Below the pieces are notes generated by a model. The model worked only from the letters and a program-made list of their open reading frames with translations. It searched no databases and was not told the origin of the DNA. This document shows positions 1-8,731 of a stretch of 64,000 bases of DNA, piece after piece; within the stretch, counting starts at the first letter, position 1, and every line of letters begins with the position of its first letter. Source of the stretch: Acidimicrobiaceae bacterium (GTDB lineage Bacteria; Actinomycetota; Acidimicrobiia; Acidimicrobiales; RAAP-2); NCBI GenBank assembly GCA_003138855.1, contig PLHF01000089.1, positions 1-64,000 of the forward strand. Direction: 5' to 3'. Position numbers and translations under genes: made by a program.

Positions 1-362
1 ACGACCGCAAGTGCTGACGAACTAGGGCCAAAAGGCACATCTTCGGCGGGGCCGAGCCAGAGCCGGGGCGTGCAGGAAAAGGCTCCCTCGGGCGGCTCGG
101 ACCACATGCCGTTGCCATCGTGGCGGCAGGGGAGGACGCTGACGGTGGCAGCGAAGACATGTCGCTTCCGGCGAGTGATCTCTGCGCCCGACAGATCGAC
201 GGTGGACCGCGGTATTCGCCATGGCTACAGGGACCGGCCTTTTGGTGGCGACCATGTCGGTGCATCCCAGACCCGGCGAGGGGCGAGCGGTTGACGCGAT
301 GACCACCGCACGGACGGCTTGCCCACGGCGTTCGCGAAGAAGGAAACGCAAGCGGGAAAGGT
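1..362. other. No supported gene at left edge
   Basis: The ORFs listed here on both strands are arginine- and proline-rich translations without recognisable motifs, and they conflict with each other. I see no conserved product. The stretch probably holds the upstream region of the universal stress protein gene and perhaps the far end of a gene outside the window. Confidence 0.5.
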
Positions 363-1038
363 GTGACCAAGAAGTCAACCGAACCAGCAGGCAACGCCGA
401 ATCCGCGGGTTCCAACCACAGGATCGTGGTCGGGGTGGATGGCTCGGAGATCGCGATGAGAGCCTTGGATTGGGCGGCAGCCGAGCCCGACCGCGCCGGC
501 GCGGTTCTGGAAATCCACACCGCCTACGAACTCGGCTACGAATTCATCACCCATGACGAGGTTCTAACGAGCATGGGGCGACGCGTCGAGGAGGCTGTGT
601 CACGCGTGGCCGAGTTGGCACCTCGGGTGACGACGACGAGAGGGATGCACGAAGAGTCACCGGAAGAGGTGCTCATCGAGGCCAGCGACGGGGCAGACCT
701 ACTCGTCGTAGGCTCGAGGGGCCTTGGCGGCTTCAAGGGACTGTTGCTCGGCTCCGTAAGCCAGAAGTGTTGCCTGCGCGCGCTGTCCGCTGGTCATCAT
801 CCCAGAGGCGCCCAATCCGTCAGGACGCGCGGCAACGAGGACGGTTACGGTTCCCCGTTCACCTCCGAGGTGCCGGTCCGTGTGGTTCATCCCGCCCGAT
901 CACGGCGATCCACCCATTCAGAGCCGGCGAAGCTGCTTGCCCGGCTGCCCCTGGTTGCCGGGAGTCCACAGGCGCGCCGCCCGGCGGGTCCCAACCCCGG
1001 GGGGTGTCACACCCCCGGCCGATGATGACCGGGAGTAG
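363..1038 (+). pseudogene. Universal stress protein (UspA family), frameshifted near the C-terminus
   Basis: Residues 21-39 read RIVVGVDGSEIAMRALDWA, the nucleotide-binding start of a Usp domain, and the GSRGLGGFKGLLLGSVSQKC stretch is the conserved G-2x-G-9x-G(S/T) ATP-loop region. Directly after this the expected last strand, CPLVIIPE, is encoded in another frame from about position 784. Between them lies GCGC, so a one-base gain or two-base loss in a GC-rich run near 777-784 broke the frame. The annotated frame continues with unrelated residues to 1025 and the shifted frame runs to a TAG at 1036-1038. Usp domains are about 140-150 residues, so only the last strand is affected. It is either a real, recent pseudogene or a sequencing error; the sequence alone does not decide. 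Confidence 0.75.
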
Positions 1039-1076
1039 GGATCCACTCCGGAACACCGAACCCAGGAGGCCATGCC

Positions 1077-1394
1077 ATGCCGTTCAACCCCGTGCCGACC
1101 GACACCGTCCTGGGAGGCCCTGCGCCGACCAGTGCTTCGCCATCACGGGTTCCCGTCCCGACGCCCGTCGGTCGACCTTGTCGGCCTGCAGCGTCCCAGC
1201 AGGCGTTCACCATCGACTGCGCCGACTGCCGGCACCGGCAGACCTCGGTCTGTGACGACTGCGTGGTCTCCTTCATCGTCGGGCGTGCACCCGATGATGC
1301 CATCGTCATCGACGCCGACGAGGCCCGCGCCGTCCGCCTGCTCGAACTGGCCGGACTGGTCCCGGGCAGCCGGCATGCACGGAAGGTGGGCTGA
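1077..1394 (+). CDS. Small cysteine-cluster protein of unknown function
   Basis: The product has 105 residues. The first 40 are proline-rich and low complexity. The second half carries a compact cysteine motif, CADCRHRQTSVCDDCVVSFIV, followed by a helix RAVRLLELAGLVP. The paired CxxC spacing suggests metal binding, but no known domain is recognised. Similar short CxxC proteins lie beside glycosylation or queuosine genes in other actinobacteria as far as I recall, which is weak support. Start ATG 1077 has AGGAGG about nine bases upstream; another ATG five bases earlier is in a different frame. It lies 65 bp before queG on the same strand. Confidence 0.6.
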   Translation: MPFNPVPTDTVLGGPAPTSASPSRVPVPTPVGRPCRPAASQQAFTIDCADCRHRQTSVCDDCVVSFIVGRAPDDAIVIDADEARAVRLLELAGLVPGSRHARKVG

Positions 1395-1403
1395 CCCCAG
1401 AGT

Positions 1404-1426
1404 CGGACGGCGTCTGCAGCCGTCCG
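1404..1426 (+). terminator. GC-rich hairpin after the cysteine-cluster gene
   Basis: CGGACGGC and GCCGTCCG form a perfect 8-bp stem around a 7-base loop, ten bases after the preceding stop codon. There is no T-run, so it could be a weak terminator or an RNA structure within a queG leader. Confidence 0.35.
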
Positions 1427-1459
1427 GAGCGGCATCGTGTCCGGACAGCCCGCTGCGCC

Positions 1460-2599
1460 GTGCAACCATGGGGCGTGCCCCGCTCTGCCGTTTCACCCAC
1501 GCACCCCCCGGCGTCGGCGGATGCAACAGCGGCCCTGTGCCGCGAGCTGGTGCGGCTCGGCCTGGGTGGGGGCCTTTCGGCGGTGGGCATCGCCACGGCT
1601 GAACCCTTCGAGGACACCCGGGCCGACATCGTCGAGCGGAAGCGGCACGGGCTCCACGGGGGCATGCAGTTCACCTACCGGAACCCTGACCGGTCGACGG
1701 ACCCGCGACGGATCCTCCCGGGCGCCCGGTCCCTGGTGGTAGGTGCCTGGAGCTACCGGGAGGGGGACCCGGGCGACGGAGAGGCCCCTCCTTGCTCCCG
1801 GCCCGCAGGTCGGGTCGCCCGCTATGCGCGCCGCGACCACTACGCATCGCTGCGGGAGGCACTGGGCCCGGTCGCCGATCACCTGAAAGGGCGAGGGTGG
1901 CGTGCAACGGTCGTCTGCGACGACAACGCCCTGGTGGACCGGGCGGCGGCCCATCGTGCCGGCCTCGGGTGGTTCGGGAAGAACTCCCTCGTGCTGCTGC
2001 CCGGCCTCGGCTCGTGGTTCGTACTGGGGACCGTGGTCACCGACGCCCCGTTGAAGGGTGATCCGCCCCCGGTGCCCGCGCCCCACGGCGAGGGGTGCGG
2101 GAGTTGCTCGCACTGCATGCAGGCGTGCCCCACGGGTGCCCTGGTGGCGCCCGGCGTGCTCGATGCCCGCCGCTGTCTGGCCTGGCTCCTCCAGGCGCCA
2201 GGTTCGTTCCCCGAGGAGCACCGGGAGGCACTGGGCGACCGCATCTACGGATGCGACGAGTGCCAAACAGCCTGCCCTGTCAACCGGCTCGTCGACCGCA
2301 GAGACCCACCCCACGCGCCGCCGCCCGGCAGCGAGCCGGCTGTCGACCTGCTCGGCCTGCTCCGGGCCTCGGACGAGGCGCTGCTGGCCGCCCACGGCCG
2401 GTGGTACGTCCCCGAACGCGATCCGCGCTACCTGCGGAGGAATGCGCTCGTCGCCCTGGGGAACGTCGGCGACGGCAGGGACCCGGAGACCGAACAGGTG
2501 CTCCGACACTGGCTGGGCGCGGACGATCCCCTGATCGTCGAGCACGCCCGCTGGGCGGCCCGGCAGTTGGGTCGCGGGGACCTGGTGGTGCCGTCGTGA
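1460..2599 (+). CDS. queG: Epoxyqueuosine reductase QueG
   Basis: QueG reduces epoxyqueuosine to queuosine in tRNA, using cobalamin and two [4Fe-4S] clusters. The 379-residue product has the family core GWFGKNSLVLLPGLGSW, then a ferredoxin-like pair of cysteine motifs: CGSCSHCMQACPTGAL (about residue 213) and YGCDECQTACPVNR (about residue 264). The C-terminal HEAT-like tail (RRNALVALGNVGD) is also typical. The GTG at 1460 is the first start in frame and gives about 20 residues more than usual. GTG 1550 is possible but would cut into the first helix. The gene overlaps the next start by four bases (GTGA), implying translational coupling to the mannosyltransferase, although the two functions are not obviously linked. 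The cobalamin requirement fits the B12-dependent nrdJ nearby. Confidence 0.92.
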   Translation: MQPWGVPRSAVSPTHPPASADATAALCRELVRLGLGGGLSAVGIATAEPFEDTRADIVERKRHGLHGGMQFTYRNPDRSTDPRRILPGARSLVVGAWSYREGDPGDGEAPPCSRPAGRVARYARRDHYASLREALGPVADHLKGRGWRATVVCDDNALVDRAAAHRAGLGWFGKNSLVLLPGLGSWFVLGTVVTDAPLKGDPPPVPAPHGEGCGSCSHCMQACPTGALVAPGVLDARRCLAWLLQAPGSFPEEHREALGDRIYGCDECQTACPVNRLVDRRDPPHAPPPGSEPAVDLLGLLRASDEALLAAHGRWYVPERDPRYLRRNALVALGNVGDGRDPETEQVLRHWLGADDPLIVEHARWAARQLGRGDLVVPS

Positions 2600-3738
2600 C
2601 CCATCTGTTGGTGACCAACGACTTCCCACCCAAGGTGGGGGGCATCCAGGCCTATCTCTGGGAGCTGTGGCGGAGGATCGACCCGGAGACCTTCGTGGTG
2701 TTGACCGCGAATTCCCACCCCGATGCCGCGGCCTTCGACCGGGAGCAGGCGGCACGGGGCATCAGGATCGAGCGGGTGCCCGGCCGGATCCTGGTCCCGA
2801 CCCCGCAGCTCGCGCAGCGCATCCGCGAGACGGCCCGGCGGGTCGGCGCCGGCCTGGTGGTCGTCGACCCGGCCTTTCCGCTCGGGGTGGTCGGCCCCCA
2901 CCTGGGCCTCCCCTATGCCGTCCTGCTCCACGGGGCGGAGGTGGCCTTCCCCGGGCGGCTGCCGGCCAGTCGCGGGCTGCTCGCCCACGTGCTGCGCCGC
3001 AGCTCCCTTGTGGTCTCGGCCGGTGGCTACCCGGCAGCCGAGGCGGCCCGGGCCCTCCGCGGACGGGGCATGCCGCCCGTGGTGGAGATCCCCCCCGGTG
3101 TCGACCTCGACCGGTTCCGGCCGCTCTCGCCTTCGGAGCGCAGCGAGGCCCGTCGCGACCTGGGGCTACCGATCGACGGCCCACTGGTGGTCAGCGTCAG
3201 CCGGCTGGTGCCGCGCAAGGGGATGGACGTCCTGGTGGACGCTGCCGTCCTGCTGCGGGCAGACCTGCCCGATCTGACCGTGGCCATCGCCGGCCGGGGC
3301 CGCGACTCGGACCGGCTGGCCGGGCGGATCGCCGAGCACGGAGCACCGGTGCGTCTCCTCGGTGGCGTCGCCGATGCCGACCTCCCCCGCCTGGTGGGTG
3401 CGGCAGACGTGTTCGCCATGCTCTGCCGCAACCGGTGGCTGGGCCTCGAACAGGAGGGCTTCGGCATCGTGTTCCTCGAAGCGGCCGCGGCGGGCGTGCC
3501 CCAGGTGGCCGGGGCCTCCGGAGGTGCCGGTGAGGCCGTGGCGGACGGGGTGACGGGCCTGGTGGTGCGCCGGCCGACGGATGTGCGCTCCATCGCCGCC
3601 GCCCTGGCCCGCCTCCTCGGGGACCAGAAGCTGCGCACGCAGATGGGGGCGGCGTCCCGCCGGCGCGCCGAGGCATCCTTCGACTACGACCGACTCGCAC
3701 CTAGGCTGGCTGCGTCGCTTGCCGACGTGGGAGGCTGA
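2596..3738 (+). CDS. pimB: PimB-like GT4 mannosyltransferase
   Basis: This GT-B enzyme of about 380 residues closely follows mycobacterial PimB, which adds the second mannose to phosphatidylinositol monomannoside. Matching features are LLVTNDFPPKVGGIQAYL at the N-terminus, IPPGVDLDRFRP and SRLVPRKGMDVLVDAA at the donor site, VFAMLCRNRWLGLEQEGFGIVFLEA (the E-x7-E motif) and SGGAGEAV. The ORF track starts at 2095, but homology begins at GTG 2596 (reading VTHLLVTNDFPP), which overlaps the queG stop by four bases. It is followed by an SRPBCC protein, as pimB is followed a few genes away by TB16.3 in mycobacteria. A role in phosphatidylinositol mannoside synthesis at the inner membrane face is likely; the exact acceptor is inferred. 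Confidence 0.85.
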   Translation: MTHLLVTNDFPPKVGGIQAYLWELWRRIDPETFVVLTANSHPDAAAFDREQAARGIRIERVPGRILVPTPQLAQRIRETARRVGAGLVVVDPAFPLGVVGPHLGLPYAVLLHGAEVAFPGRLPASRGLLAHVLRRSSLVVSAGGYPAAEAARALRGRGMPPVVEIPPGVDLDRFRPLSPSERSEARRDLGLPIDGPLVVSVSRLVPRKGMDVLVDAAVLLRADLPDLTVAIAGRGRDSDRLAGRIAEHGAPVRLLGGVADADLPRLVGAADVFAMLCRNRWLGLEQEGFGIVFLEAAAAGVPQVAGASGGAGEAVADGVTGLVVRRPTDVRSIAAALARLLGDQKLRTQMGAASRRRAEASFDYDRLAPRLAASLADVGG

Positions 3739-3783
3739 GGATCTGCGAGTCCAGAGCAACCGAGTCGAGAGGGAGGGCCGATC

Positions 3784-4227
3784 GTGGCGGAACATGCCAC
3801 TGAACGAGTGGTCATATCGGCCACACCGGACCGATGCTTTGCGGTCAGCGCCGACCTCGGCGCGTACCCCCGATGGGCCGCGGACATCAAGGAGGTCATC
3901 ATCGACGCCCGCGACGAACAGGGCCGTCCCCAGCTGGTCACCTTCCGCGCCGCTGCGTTCGGCCGCAGCACCAATTACACCCTCTCCTACGACTACAGCC
4001 AGGCACCGAACGTCCTGGCCTGGGTGCTGACCGAGGGCGACATCACCTCCAAGCTGGACGGCCGCTACGTGTTCGAACCCACCGGCGACGGGTGCACCCA
4101 GGTCACCTATCACCTCGAGGTGGAGCTGAAGGTGCCGTTGCCTGGCTTCATCAAGATGCGGGCCCAGAGCCGCATCATGTCCATCGCCCTCCGCGACCTG
4201 AAGGCCCGGGTCGAGTCGACGGCGTGA
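3784..4227 (+). CDS. SRPBCC family (polyketide cyclase/TB16.3-like) protein
   Basis: The product is 147 residues. It starts with ERVVISATPDRCFAVSADLGAYPRWAADIKEV, the first strand and helix pair of a START/SRPBCC hydrophobic-pocket fold, and ends in the long C-terminal helix. Its length matches single-domain members such as mycobacterial TB16.3 (Rv2185c), which lies close to pimB. GTG 3784 is preceded by GGGAGGG. The ligand is unknown; a lipid or polyprenyl role is suggested only by the pimB neighbour. Confidence 0.8.
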   Translation: MAEHATERVVISATPDRCFAVSADLGAYPRWAADIKEVIIDARDEQGRPQLVTFRAAAFGRSTNYTLSYDYSQAPNVLAWVLTEGDITSKLDGRYVFEPTGDGCTQVTYHLEVELKVPLPGFIKMRAQSRIMSIALRDLKARVESTA

Positions 4228-4261
4228 CGGGGTGCGCTGCACGTCCCGTGCAGGCGCCGGC

Positions 4262-4978
4262 ATGAGGGTCGGCATCACGCTTCCCCAGTTCCGTGACGAG
4301 TCGGACACCGCCCTGGACGCGGCCCGCCGGGCGGAGGCCCTGGGCATCGACGGTGTCTTCTGCTTCGACCACCTGTGGCCGATGGGGCAGCCGGGCCGAC
4401 CGGCGCTGTCGTCGGGCCCGCTGCTCGGCGCCCTGGCCGCGTCGACCTCGACCATCTCCCTGGGGTCGCTGGTGGCCCGCATCGGCCTGGTCCCCGACGA
4501 GGTGCTGGTGGAGGTGGTCTGCAGCCTGCACGAGCTCAGCGGCGGCCGGTTCATCGCCGGTCTCGGGACCGGCGACCAGTTGAGCCGCCACGAGAACGAG
4601 GCCTACGGGCTGCCCTTCGACCCGACCGACGAACGGCGGGCGCGACTGGCTGCCGTGGCCGCGGAGGTGGTGGGTCGGGGCATCCCGGTCTGGGTCGGGG
4701 GTGGACTGCCGAAGACGGTGGAGCTGGCCCGGCACGTCGGGATGGCCGTCAACCTGTGGGAGGGTGATCCGCTCCGGGTGGCAGAACTGACCGCCGTCGG
4801 CATGGAGGTCACCTGGGGAGGGCCGGTGGGGGAGACAGTGTCGGAGGTGACGGAGCGGCTCTCCGAGGTGGCCGGTGCCGGTGCCACCTGGGCCGTTTGC
4901 GCCTGGCCCGACTCGCTCGAGGTGATCGCCGAGGTGGCCGAGGCGGTGCGGGGCACCACGGCCCAGGCCGGCAGGTGA
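4262..4978 (+). CDS. LLM-class flavin/F420-dependent oxidoreductase
   Basis: The 238-residue protein has the bacterial-luciferase-like TIM barrel: [10 protein letters not shown] at strand 1, [20 protein letters not shown], then [18 protein letters not shown] and [16 protein letters not shown]. Actinobacterial members of this size commonly use coenzyme F420, but the cofactor and substrate cannot be read from the sequence. It is shorter than the usual 280-340 residues, with the insertion regions reduced. The ORF track begins at 4232; ATG 4262 starts exactly at the conserved first strand and is preferred. It follows the SRPBCC gene by 34 bp and is probably cotranscribed with queG-pimB. Confidence 0.8.
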   Translation: MRVGITLPQFRDESDTALDAARRAEALGIDGVFCFDHLWPMGQPGRPALSSGPLLGALAASTSTISLGSLVARIGLVPDEVLVEVVCSLHELSGGRFIAGLGTGDQLSRHENEAYGLPFDPTDERRARLAAVAAEVVGRGIPVWVGGGLPKTVELARHVGMAVNLWEGDPLRVAELTAVGMEVTWGGPVGETVSEVTERLSEVAGAGATWAVCAWPDSLEVIAEVAEAVRGTTAQAGR

Positions 4979-5054
4979 GCCGCCGCCCCGGACCGGCGTG
5001 GTGGACGGGCCGGCCCGCGTCCCGCGTCGCCGCGGTGTGGCGGTAACCTGGTCC

Positions 5055-6257
5055 ATGGAGTTTCGCCGGATCAATGGTCTGCCGCCGTATGTGTTCGCCA
5101 CCATTAACGACCTGAAGGCGGACGCGCGTCGGCACGGCCGCGACGTCATCGACCTGGGGTTCGGCAACCCCGACCTCCCCTCTCCCGACGTGGCCGTGGA
5201 GAAGCTGGCCGAGGCCGCCCACAACCCGCGCAACCACCGGTACTCGGCCAGTCGGGGCATCCCGAAGATCCGCCAGGCCATCGCCGACCTCTACCTGCGC
5301 AACTTCGAGGTGGAGCTCGACCCGGATACCGAGGTGGTGACGACCATCGGGGCCAAGGAGGGCTTCTCCCACCTGATGTGGGTACTGGTGGGTCCGGGCG
5401 ACACGGCCCTGGTGCCCTCGCCTTCCTATCCCATCCACATCTACGCGCCGCTGTTCGCCGGCGCCGACATCCGCCATGTCCGCCTGGACGGCCCGGGCGA
5501 CGCCACCGGCTCGAGCCCGGGAGAGGCGTTCTTCGACAACCTGATGGAGGCCTGGGAGTCGGCGTGGCCCAAGCCCCGGGTGGTGGTGCTCTCGTTCCCC
5601 CACAACCCGACCACCGAGTGCGTCGACCTGGCCTGGATGACCCGGATCGTCGAGTTCGCCCGCGAACACGACATCGTGCTGGTCCACGACTTCGCCTATG
5701 CCGACATCGCATTCGATGGGTACACCCCGCCGTCGATCCTGCAGGTGCCGGGGGCCAAGGACGTGGCCGTCGAGCTGTACACCATGACCAAGTCCTTCTC
5801 GATGGCCGGGTGGCGGATGGGCTTCCTGCTCGGCAATGCTGCCATCGTGCAGGCCCTCACCAAGCTGAAGAGCTACCTGGACTACGGAACGTTCCAGCCC
5901 ATCCAGATCGCGGCCATCGTGGCGATGAACGAGGCACCCGGCTACCCCAAGCTCATCAACGAGACGTACCAGGCCCGCCGGGATGCCCTGTGCGACGGCC
6001 TGAACCGCATCGGCTGGGAGATCACCCCGCCCCGGGGGACCATGTTCGCCTGGGCCCCCATTCCCGAGCCCTACCAGGAGATGGGATCGCTCGAGTTCGC
6101 CAAGTTCCTGGTGAGGGAGGCCGACGTGGCCACCTCCCCCGGGGTGGGCTTCGGCCCGGGCGGTGACGGACATGTGCGCTTCGCCCTCATCGAGAACGAA
6201 CAGCGCATCGCCCAGGGCGTGCGCAGCCTGCGCAGGGTGTTGACCCGCCTCCGGTAG
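5055..6257 (+). CDS. alaC: AlaC-type alanine/glutamate-pyruvate aminotransferase
   Basis: This fold-type I PLP enzyme of 400 residues matches the AlaC group closely along its length: [89 protein letters not shown] and [23 protein letters not shown]. The PLP-binding lysine is in [15 protein letters not shown]. The C-terminus [25 protein letters not shown] is also typical. It interconverts pyruvate and alanine with glutamate. The track start at 4998 adds a basic tail; ATG 5055 begins at the conserved N-terminus. It faces the tetR gene with convergent 3-prime ends. Confidence 0.92.
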   Translation: MEFRRINGLPPYVFATINDLKADARRHGRDVIDLGFGNPDLPSPDVAVEKLAEAAHNPRNHRYSASRGIPKIRQAIADLYLRNFEVELDPDTEVVTTIGAKEGFSHLMWVLVGPGDTALVPSPSYPIHIYAPLFAGADIRHVRLDGPGDATGSSPGEAFFDNLMEAWESAWPKPRVVVLSFPHNPTTECVDLAWMTRIVEFAREHDIVLVHDFAYADIAFDGYTPPSILQVPGAKDVAVELYTMTKSFSMAGWRMGFLLGNAAIVQALTKLKSYLDYGTFQPIQIAAIVAMNEAPGYPKLINETYQARRDALCDGLNRIGWEITPPRGTMFAWAPIPEPYQEMGSLEFAKFLVREADVATSPGVGFGPGGDGHVRFALIENEQRIAQGVRSLRRVLTRLR

Positions 6258-6274
6258 GGGCGCTCACCCGCCTC

Positions 6275-6295
6275 GAGGAGGAGGAGGAGGAGGAG
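6275..6295. repeat. (GAG)7 trinucleotide microsatellite
   Basis: Seven perfect GAG units lie between the convergent ends of the aminotransferase and tetR genes. No hairpin terminator is obvious in this gap. Confidence 0.9.
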
Positions 6296-6319
6296 GCCTT
6301 CTGTCGGTGAGGCCGGAGG

Positions 6320-6937
6320 TCACGCGATCCTCCTGGTCAGCGCCGAGGCCCCGGTGGCCACGTATCCTTGGCGGCAGAAGGCGATGGCGGCTTCGGCAAC
6401 CCGGTCGGCGTCCTCGCCCTGCTCGAGGACCAGCACCCGTGCCAGGTGGGAGGTGACCCCGAGGATGGCCATGGTCAGCACCACCGGATCCTCGCCCCGG
6501 AGCAGCCCGGCGGTGATCCCGGCGCTCACGTGGGGCAGTGCGTCGGCCACCGTCTGGTCGTCGCCCTGGCGCATGATCGGGGCGAAGCGCTCCTCCGTCC
6601 GGGCGAACTCCATCAGGACGAACAGGTGCCGATTGTCGCTCAGCCACCGCAGCGAGGCCCTGATCCCCTGCTCGATGCGCCGGCCGGGGTCGTGCTCTCC
6701 TGCGATGGCCTCCCGCTGGGCCTGGCGCATGGAGCGCAGCCCGTCGGCGAGGATCTCGGTCAGCAGCCCGTCCTTGGAATCGAAGTACCAGTAGAAGACC
6801 CCTTTGCCCACGCCGAGGCCGTCCACGATGCTGGTCACCGAGGTGGTGTGGTAGCCCTCGGCGGCAAAGGTGCGGGAGGCCAGATCCATCAGCGCGCTCC
6901 GCCGTTGGGCACCCTTGGGCGTGAGCCGACGATCCAT
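6320..6937 (-). CDS. TetR family transcriptional regulator
   Basis: The product is 205 residues. The N-terminal helix-turn-helix is clear: RRSALMDLASRTFAAEGYHTTSVTSIVDGLGVGKGVFYWYFDSKDGLL. The variable C-terminal domain is a ligand-binding dimerisation domain of normal size. The ORF track fuses it with antisense sequence from the neighbouring gene; ATG 6937 (MDRRLTPKG) is the likely start. It is followed upstream on the same strand by the acetoacetate decarboxylase-like gene, about 80 bp away, so that gene or the adjacent acyltransferase is a candidate target. Confidence 0.88.
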   Translation of the reverse strand: MDRRLTPKGAQRRSALMDLASRTFAAEGYHTTSVTSIVDGLGVGKGVFYWYFDSKDGLLTEILADGLRSMRQAQREAIAGEHDPGRRIEQGIRASLRWLSDNRHLFVLMEFARTEERFAPIMRQGDDQTVADALPHVSAGITAGLLRGEDPVVLTMAILGVTSHLARVLVLEQGEDADRVAEAAIAFCRQGYVATGASALTRRIA

Positions 6938-7019
6938 GGTTCTCCAGACGCTAGGGGTGGGGCCGGGCATGGTCAACCATCGGCACGTCGGCGGCCGACG
7001 GGCAGCGGCGCGCCCGACC

Positions 7020-7844
7020 TCAGCGGGGCGCCTCGACCACCTCGGCCGCGTCGAACGACGCCCGCATCCGGGCCGACGACGAGAAGAGGGCCCGCTTGGG
7101 AAGCCCGAGCGAGCGCAGTTCGTCGGCCATGGGGTGGTCGCCGAGGACGAGGGTGGCCCCTCCGAACCGCCCGGTGGCTCCCTCGGACGACGTCGTCCAG
7201 GTGGTGCGCCGGAGGATCCGGTCTCCGAAGGAGTAGCTCGGGGGCGCCTGGGCGGGCAGGGCCAGGCGCCCGCCTCCGGCGATGGTGAGCGACAGGACGT
7301 GAACCCCGGCGTCGACCAGGCGGACCGTGGTGCCGGTGCCGGGCCGGTTGTCGCCGGGCGCGGCCTCGTCGATGTCGATCTCCGTGACCCATTTGGGGAA
7401 GCCCCAGATGTCGCGCCCCGCCACGCAGGTGAACTCCTGGTCCACCGGGAGCCGGTGGATGTAGGCGCCGATGGCGCCAGTGGCGAACTCCTTGGCGCGC
7501 CGGCCGGCGCTGGGCCGGGGAGGAGCGTCATGGAGGCGGACCACGAAGCTGACCGCTACCTCGTGGTACGGGTCGAGGTCGGTGTCGTCGTACCGGCAGA
7601 CGGCCAACGCCACCAGCGCCCTGCCCGGGACGGGCCCGGTCACCTCGAGGCCGGTGGGGGAGACCAGGCGCTGGGCGGCGGCCCTAGGCACCAGGTACTG
7701 CACACCCCACTGGCGGGCCTTGCGCACCTCGACGGGGAGGCCCACCGTTCGCCCGAGCACGGTCCACGAGCGGGGGTCCGGGGCGTCATCTGCGGCCGGT
7801 GGTCGGGAGGACCGATCGATGGCCGCGGGGGCTCTGGGGGACAT
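7020..7844 (-). CDS. Acetoacetate decarboxylase family protein
   Basis: The protein has 274 residues. Typical beta-cone segments are VPGRALVALAVCRYDDTDLDPYHEVAVSFVV, GAYIHRLPVDQEFTCVAGRDIWGFPKWVTEIDI and ATLVLGDHPMADELRSLGLP. The lysine of FPKW corresponds to the Schiff-base region of this superfamily, but many actinobacterial relatives are not true acetoacetate decarboxylases, so the reaction is uncertain. ATG 7844 is chosen because the longer track ORF runs antisense through plsC. It diverges from plsC with about 40 bp between starts, so the two share one control region. Confidence 0.8.
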   Translation of the reverse strand: MSPRAPAAIDRSSRPPAADDAPDPRSWTVLGRTVGLPVEVRKARQWGVQYLVPRAAAQRLVSPTGLEVTGPVPGRALVALAVCRYDDTDLDPYHEVAVSFVVRLHDAPPRPSAGRRAKEFATGAIGAYIHRLPVDQEFTCVAGRDIWGFPKWVTEIDIDEAAPGDNRPGTGTTVRLVDAGVHVLSLTIAGGGRLALPAQAPPSYSFGDRILRRTTWTTSSEGATGRFGGATLVLGDHPMADELRSLGLPKRALFSSSARMRASFDAAEVVEAPR

Positions 7845-7883
7845 GGGAGTGCAGTACAGCACATGCGGGGATACCGTTGCCCC

Positions 7884-8648
7884 GTGGCCTACTGGATCAT
7901 GAAGGCGATCATCAGCCCGTTCCTCTACCTGCTCTGGCCGGTGAAGGTGGAGGGCCGGGAGAACGTCCCCACCCACGGGCCCGCGGTGCTGGCCGCCAAC
8001 CACCAGTCGTTCTGCGACTCCTTCTTCCTTCCTCTGATCGTGCACAGACGGGTCACCTATGTGGCCAAGGCCGAGTACTTCGACAACTGGAAGATCGCAT
8101 GGTTCTTCCGGGCCGCCGGGCAGATCCCCATGAACCGCTCCGGGGGGGACGCCTCCCAGCGTGCGTTGGACACGGCCAAGGAGGTGCTCGACTCCGGGCA
8201 GGTACTGGCCATCTACCCCGAGGGGACCCGGGCCCCCGACGAGCGCCTGCACAAGGGGAAGACCGGCGTGGCCCGCCTGGCCCTCGGCTGCGGTGTCCCG
8301 GTCATCCCGGTCGGCATCACGGGCACCCGGGCGGTGCAGCCACCGGGGAGCATGGTGATGCGGCCGTTCCGCACGGTCACCATTCGATTCGGTCCCCCGC
8401 TGGTCTACCGCCTGGACGGGACGGAGATCACGACCGGCCGGTGTGGCGAACCCGCATCGGGTGCCGGCGGCCGTCCCGACGCCGATCAGGTCGAGCTGAG
8501 GACCTTGACCGACACCTTGATGGCGGAGATCGCCCGCCTGTCGGGTCAGCAGTACGTCGACCACTACGCCAAGCGGACACACGCCGCAGCCGCCCCGACC
8601 CAGGAGGGCCCCGCCGGCGGGATACCCGCTCCCGAGACAGGCGCCTGA
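7884..8648 (+). CDS. plsC: 1-acyl-sn-glycerol-3-phosphate acyltransferase (PlsC family)
   Basis: This acyltransferase of about 254 residues has the two diagnostic motifs: NHQSFCD (the HX4D catalytic dyad, about residue 35) and YPEGTRAPDERLHKGK (the phosphate-binding motif). It would transfer an acyl chain to lysophosphatidate in phospholipid synthesis at the membrane. A hydrophobic start (AYWIMKAIISPFLYLLWP) supports membrane association. The C-terminal 40 residues are alanine/proline-rich and variable. GTG 7884 and ATG 7863 are both possible starts; the GTG gives the usual N-terminus. Confidence 0.88.
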   Translation: MAYWIMKAIISPFLYLLWPVKVEGRENVPTHGPAVLAANHQSFCDSFFLPLIVHRRVTYVAKAEYFDNWKIAWFFRAAGQIPMNRSGGDASQRALDTAKEVLDSGQVLAIYPEGTRAPDERLHKGKTGVARLALGCGVPVIPVGITGTRAVQPPGSMVMRPFRTVTIRFGPPLVYRLDGTEITTGRCGEPASGAGGRPDADQVELRTLTDTLMAEIARLSGQQYVDHYAKRTHAAAAPTQEGPAGGIPAPETGA

Positions 8649-8731
8649 CCCGGCCGGCACCGGCCGGCACCGGTGCGGAGGTGTAACCAGGTGGAAACAT
8701 TCCGTACACAGTGCAGATCTAGCCTGGTGGC

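Noticed and set aside
4809-6173. 454-residue minus-strand ORF
   Set aside because: It is a shadow of alaC, with no recognisable domain.
8650-8675. Terminator after plsC
   Set aside because: CGGCCGGCAC is repeated twice but gives only alternative weak GC stems with no T-run; it is probably a simple repeat.
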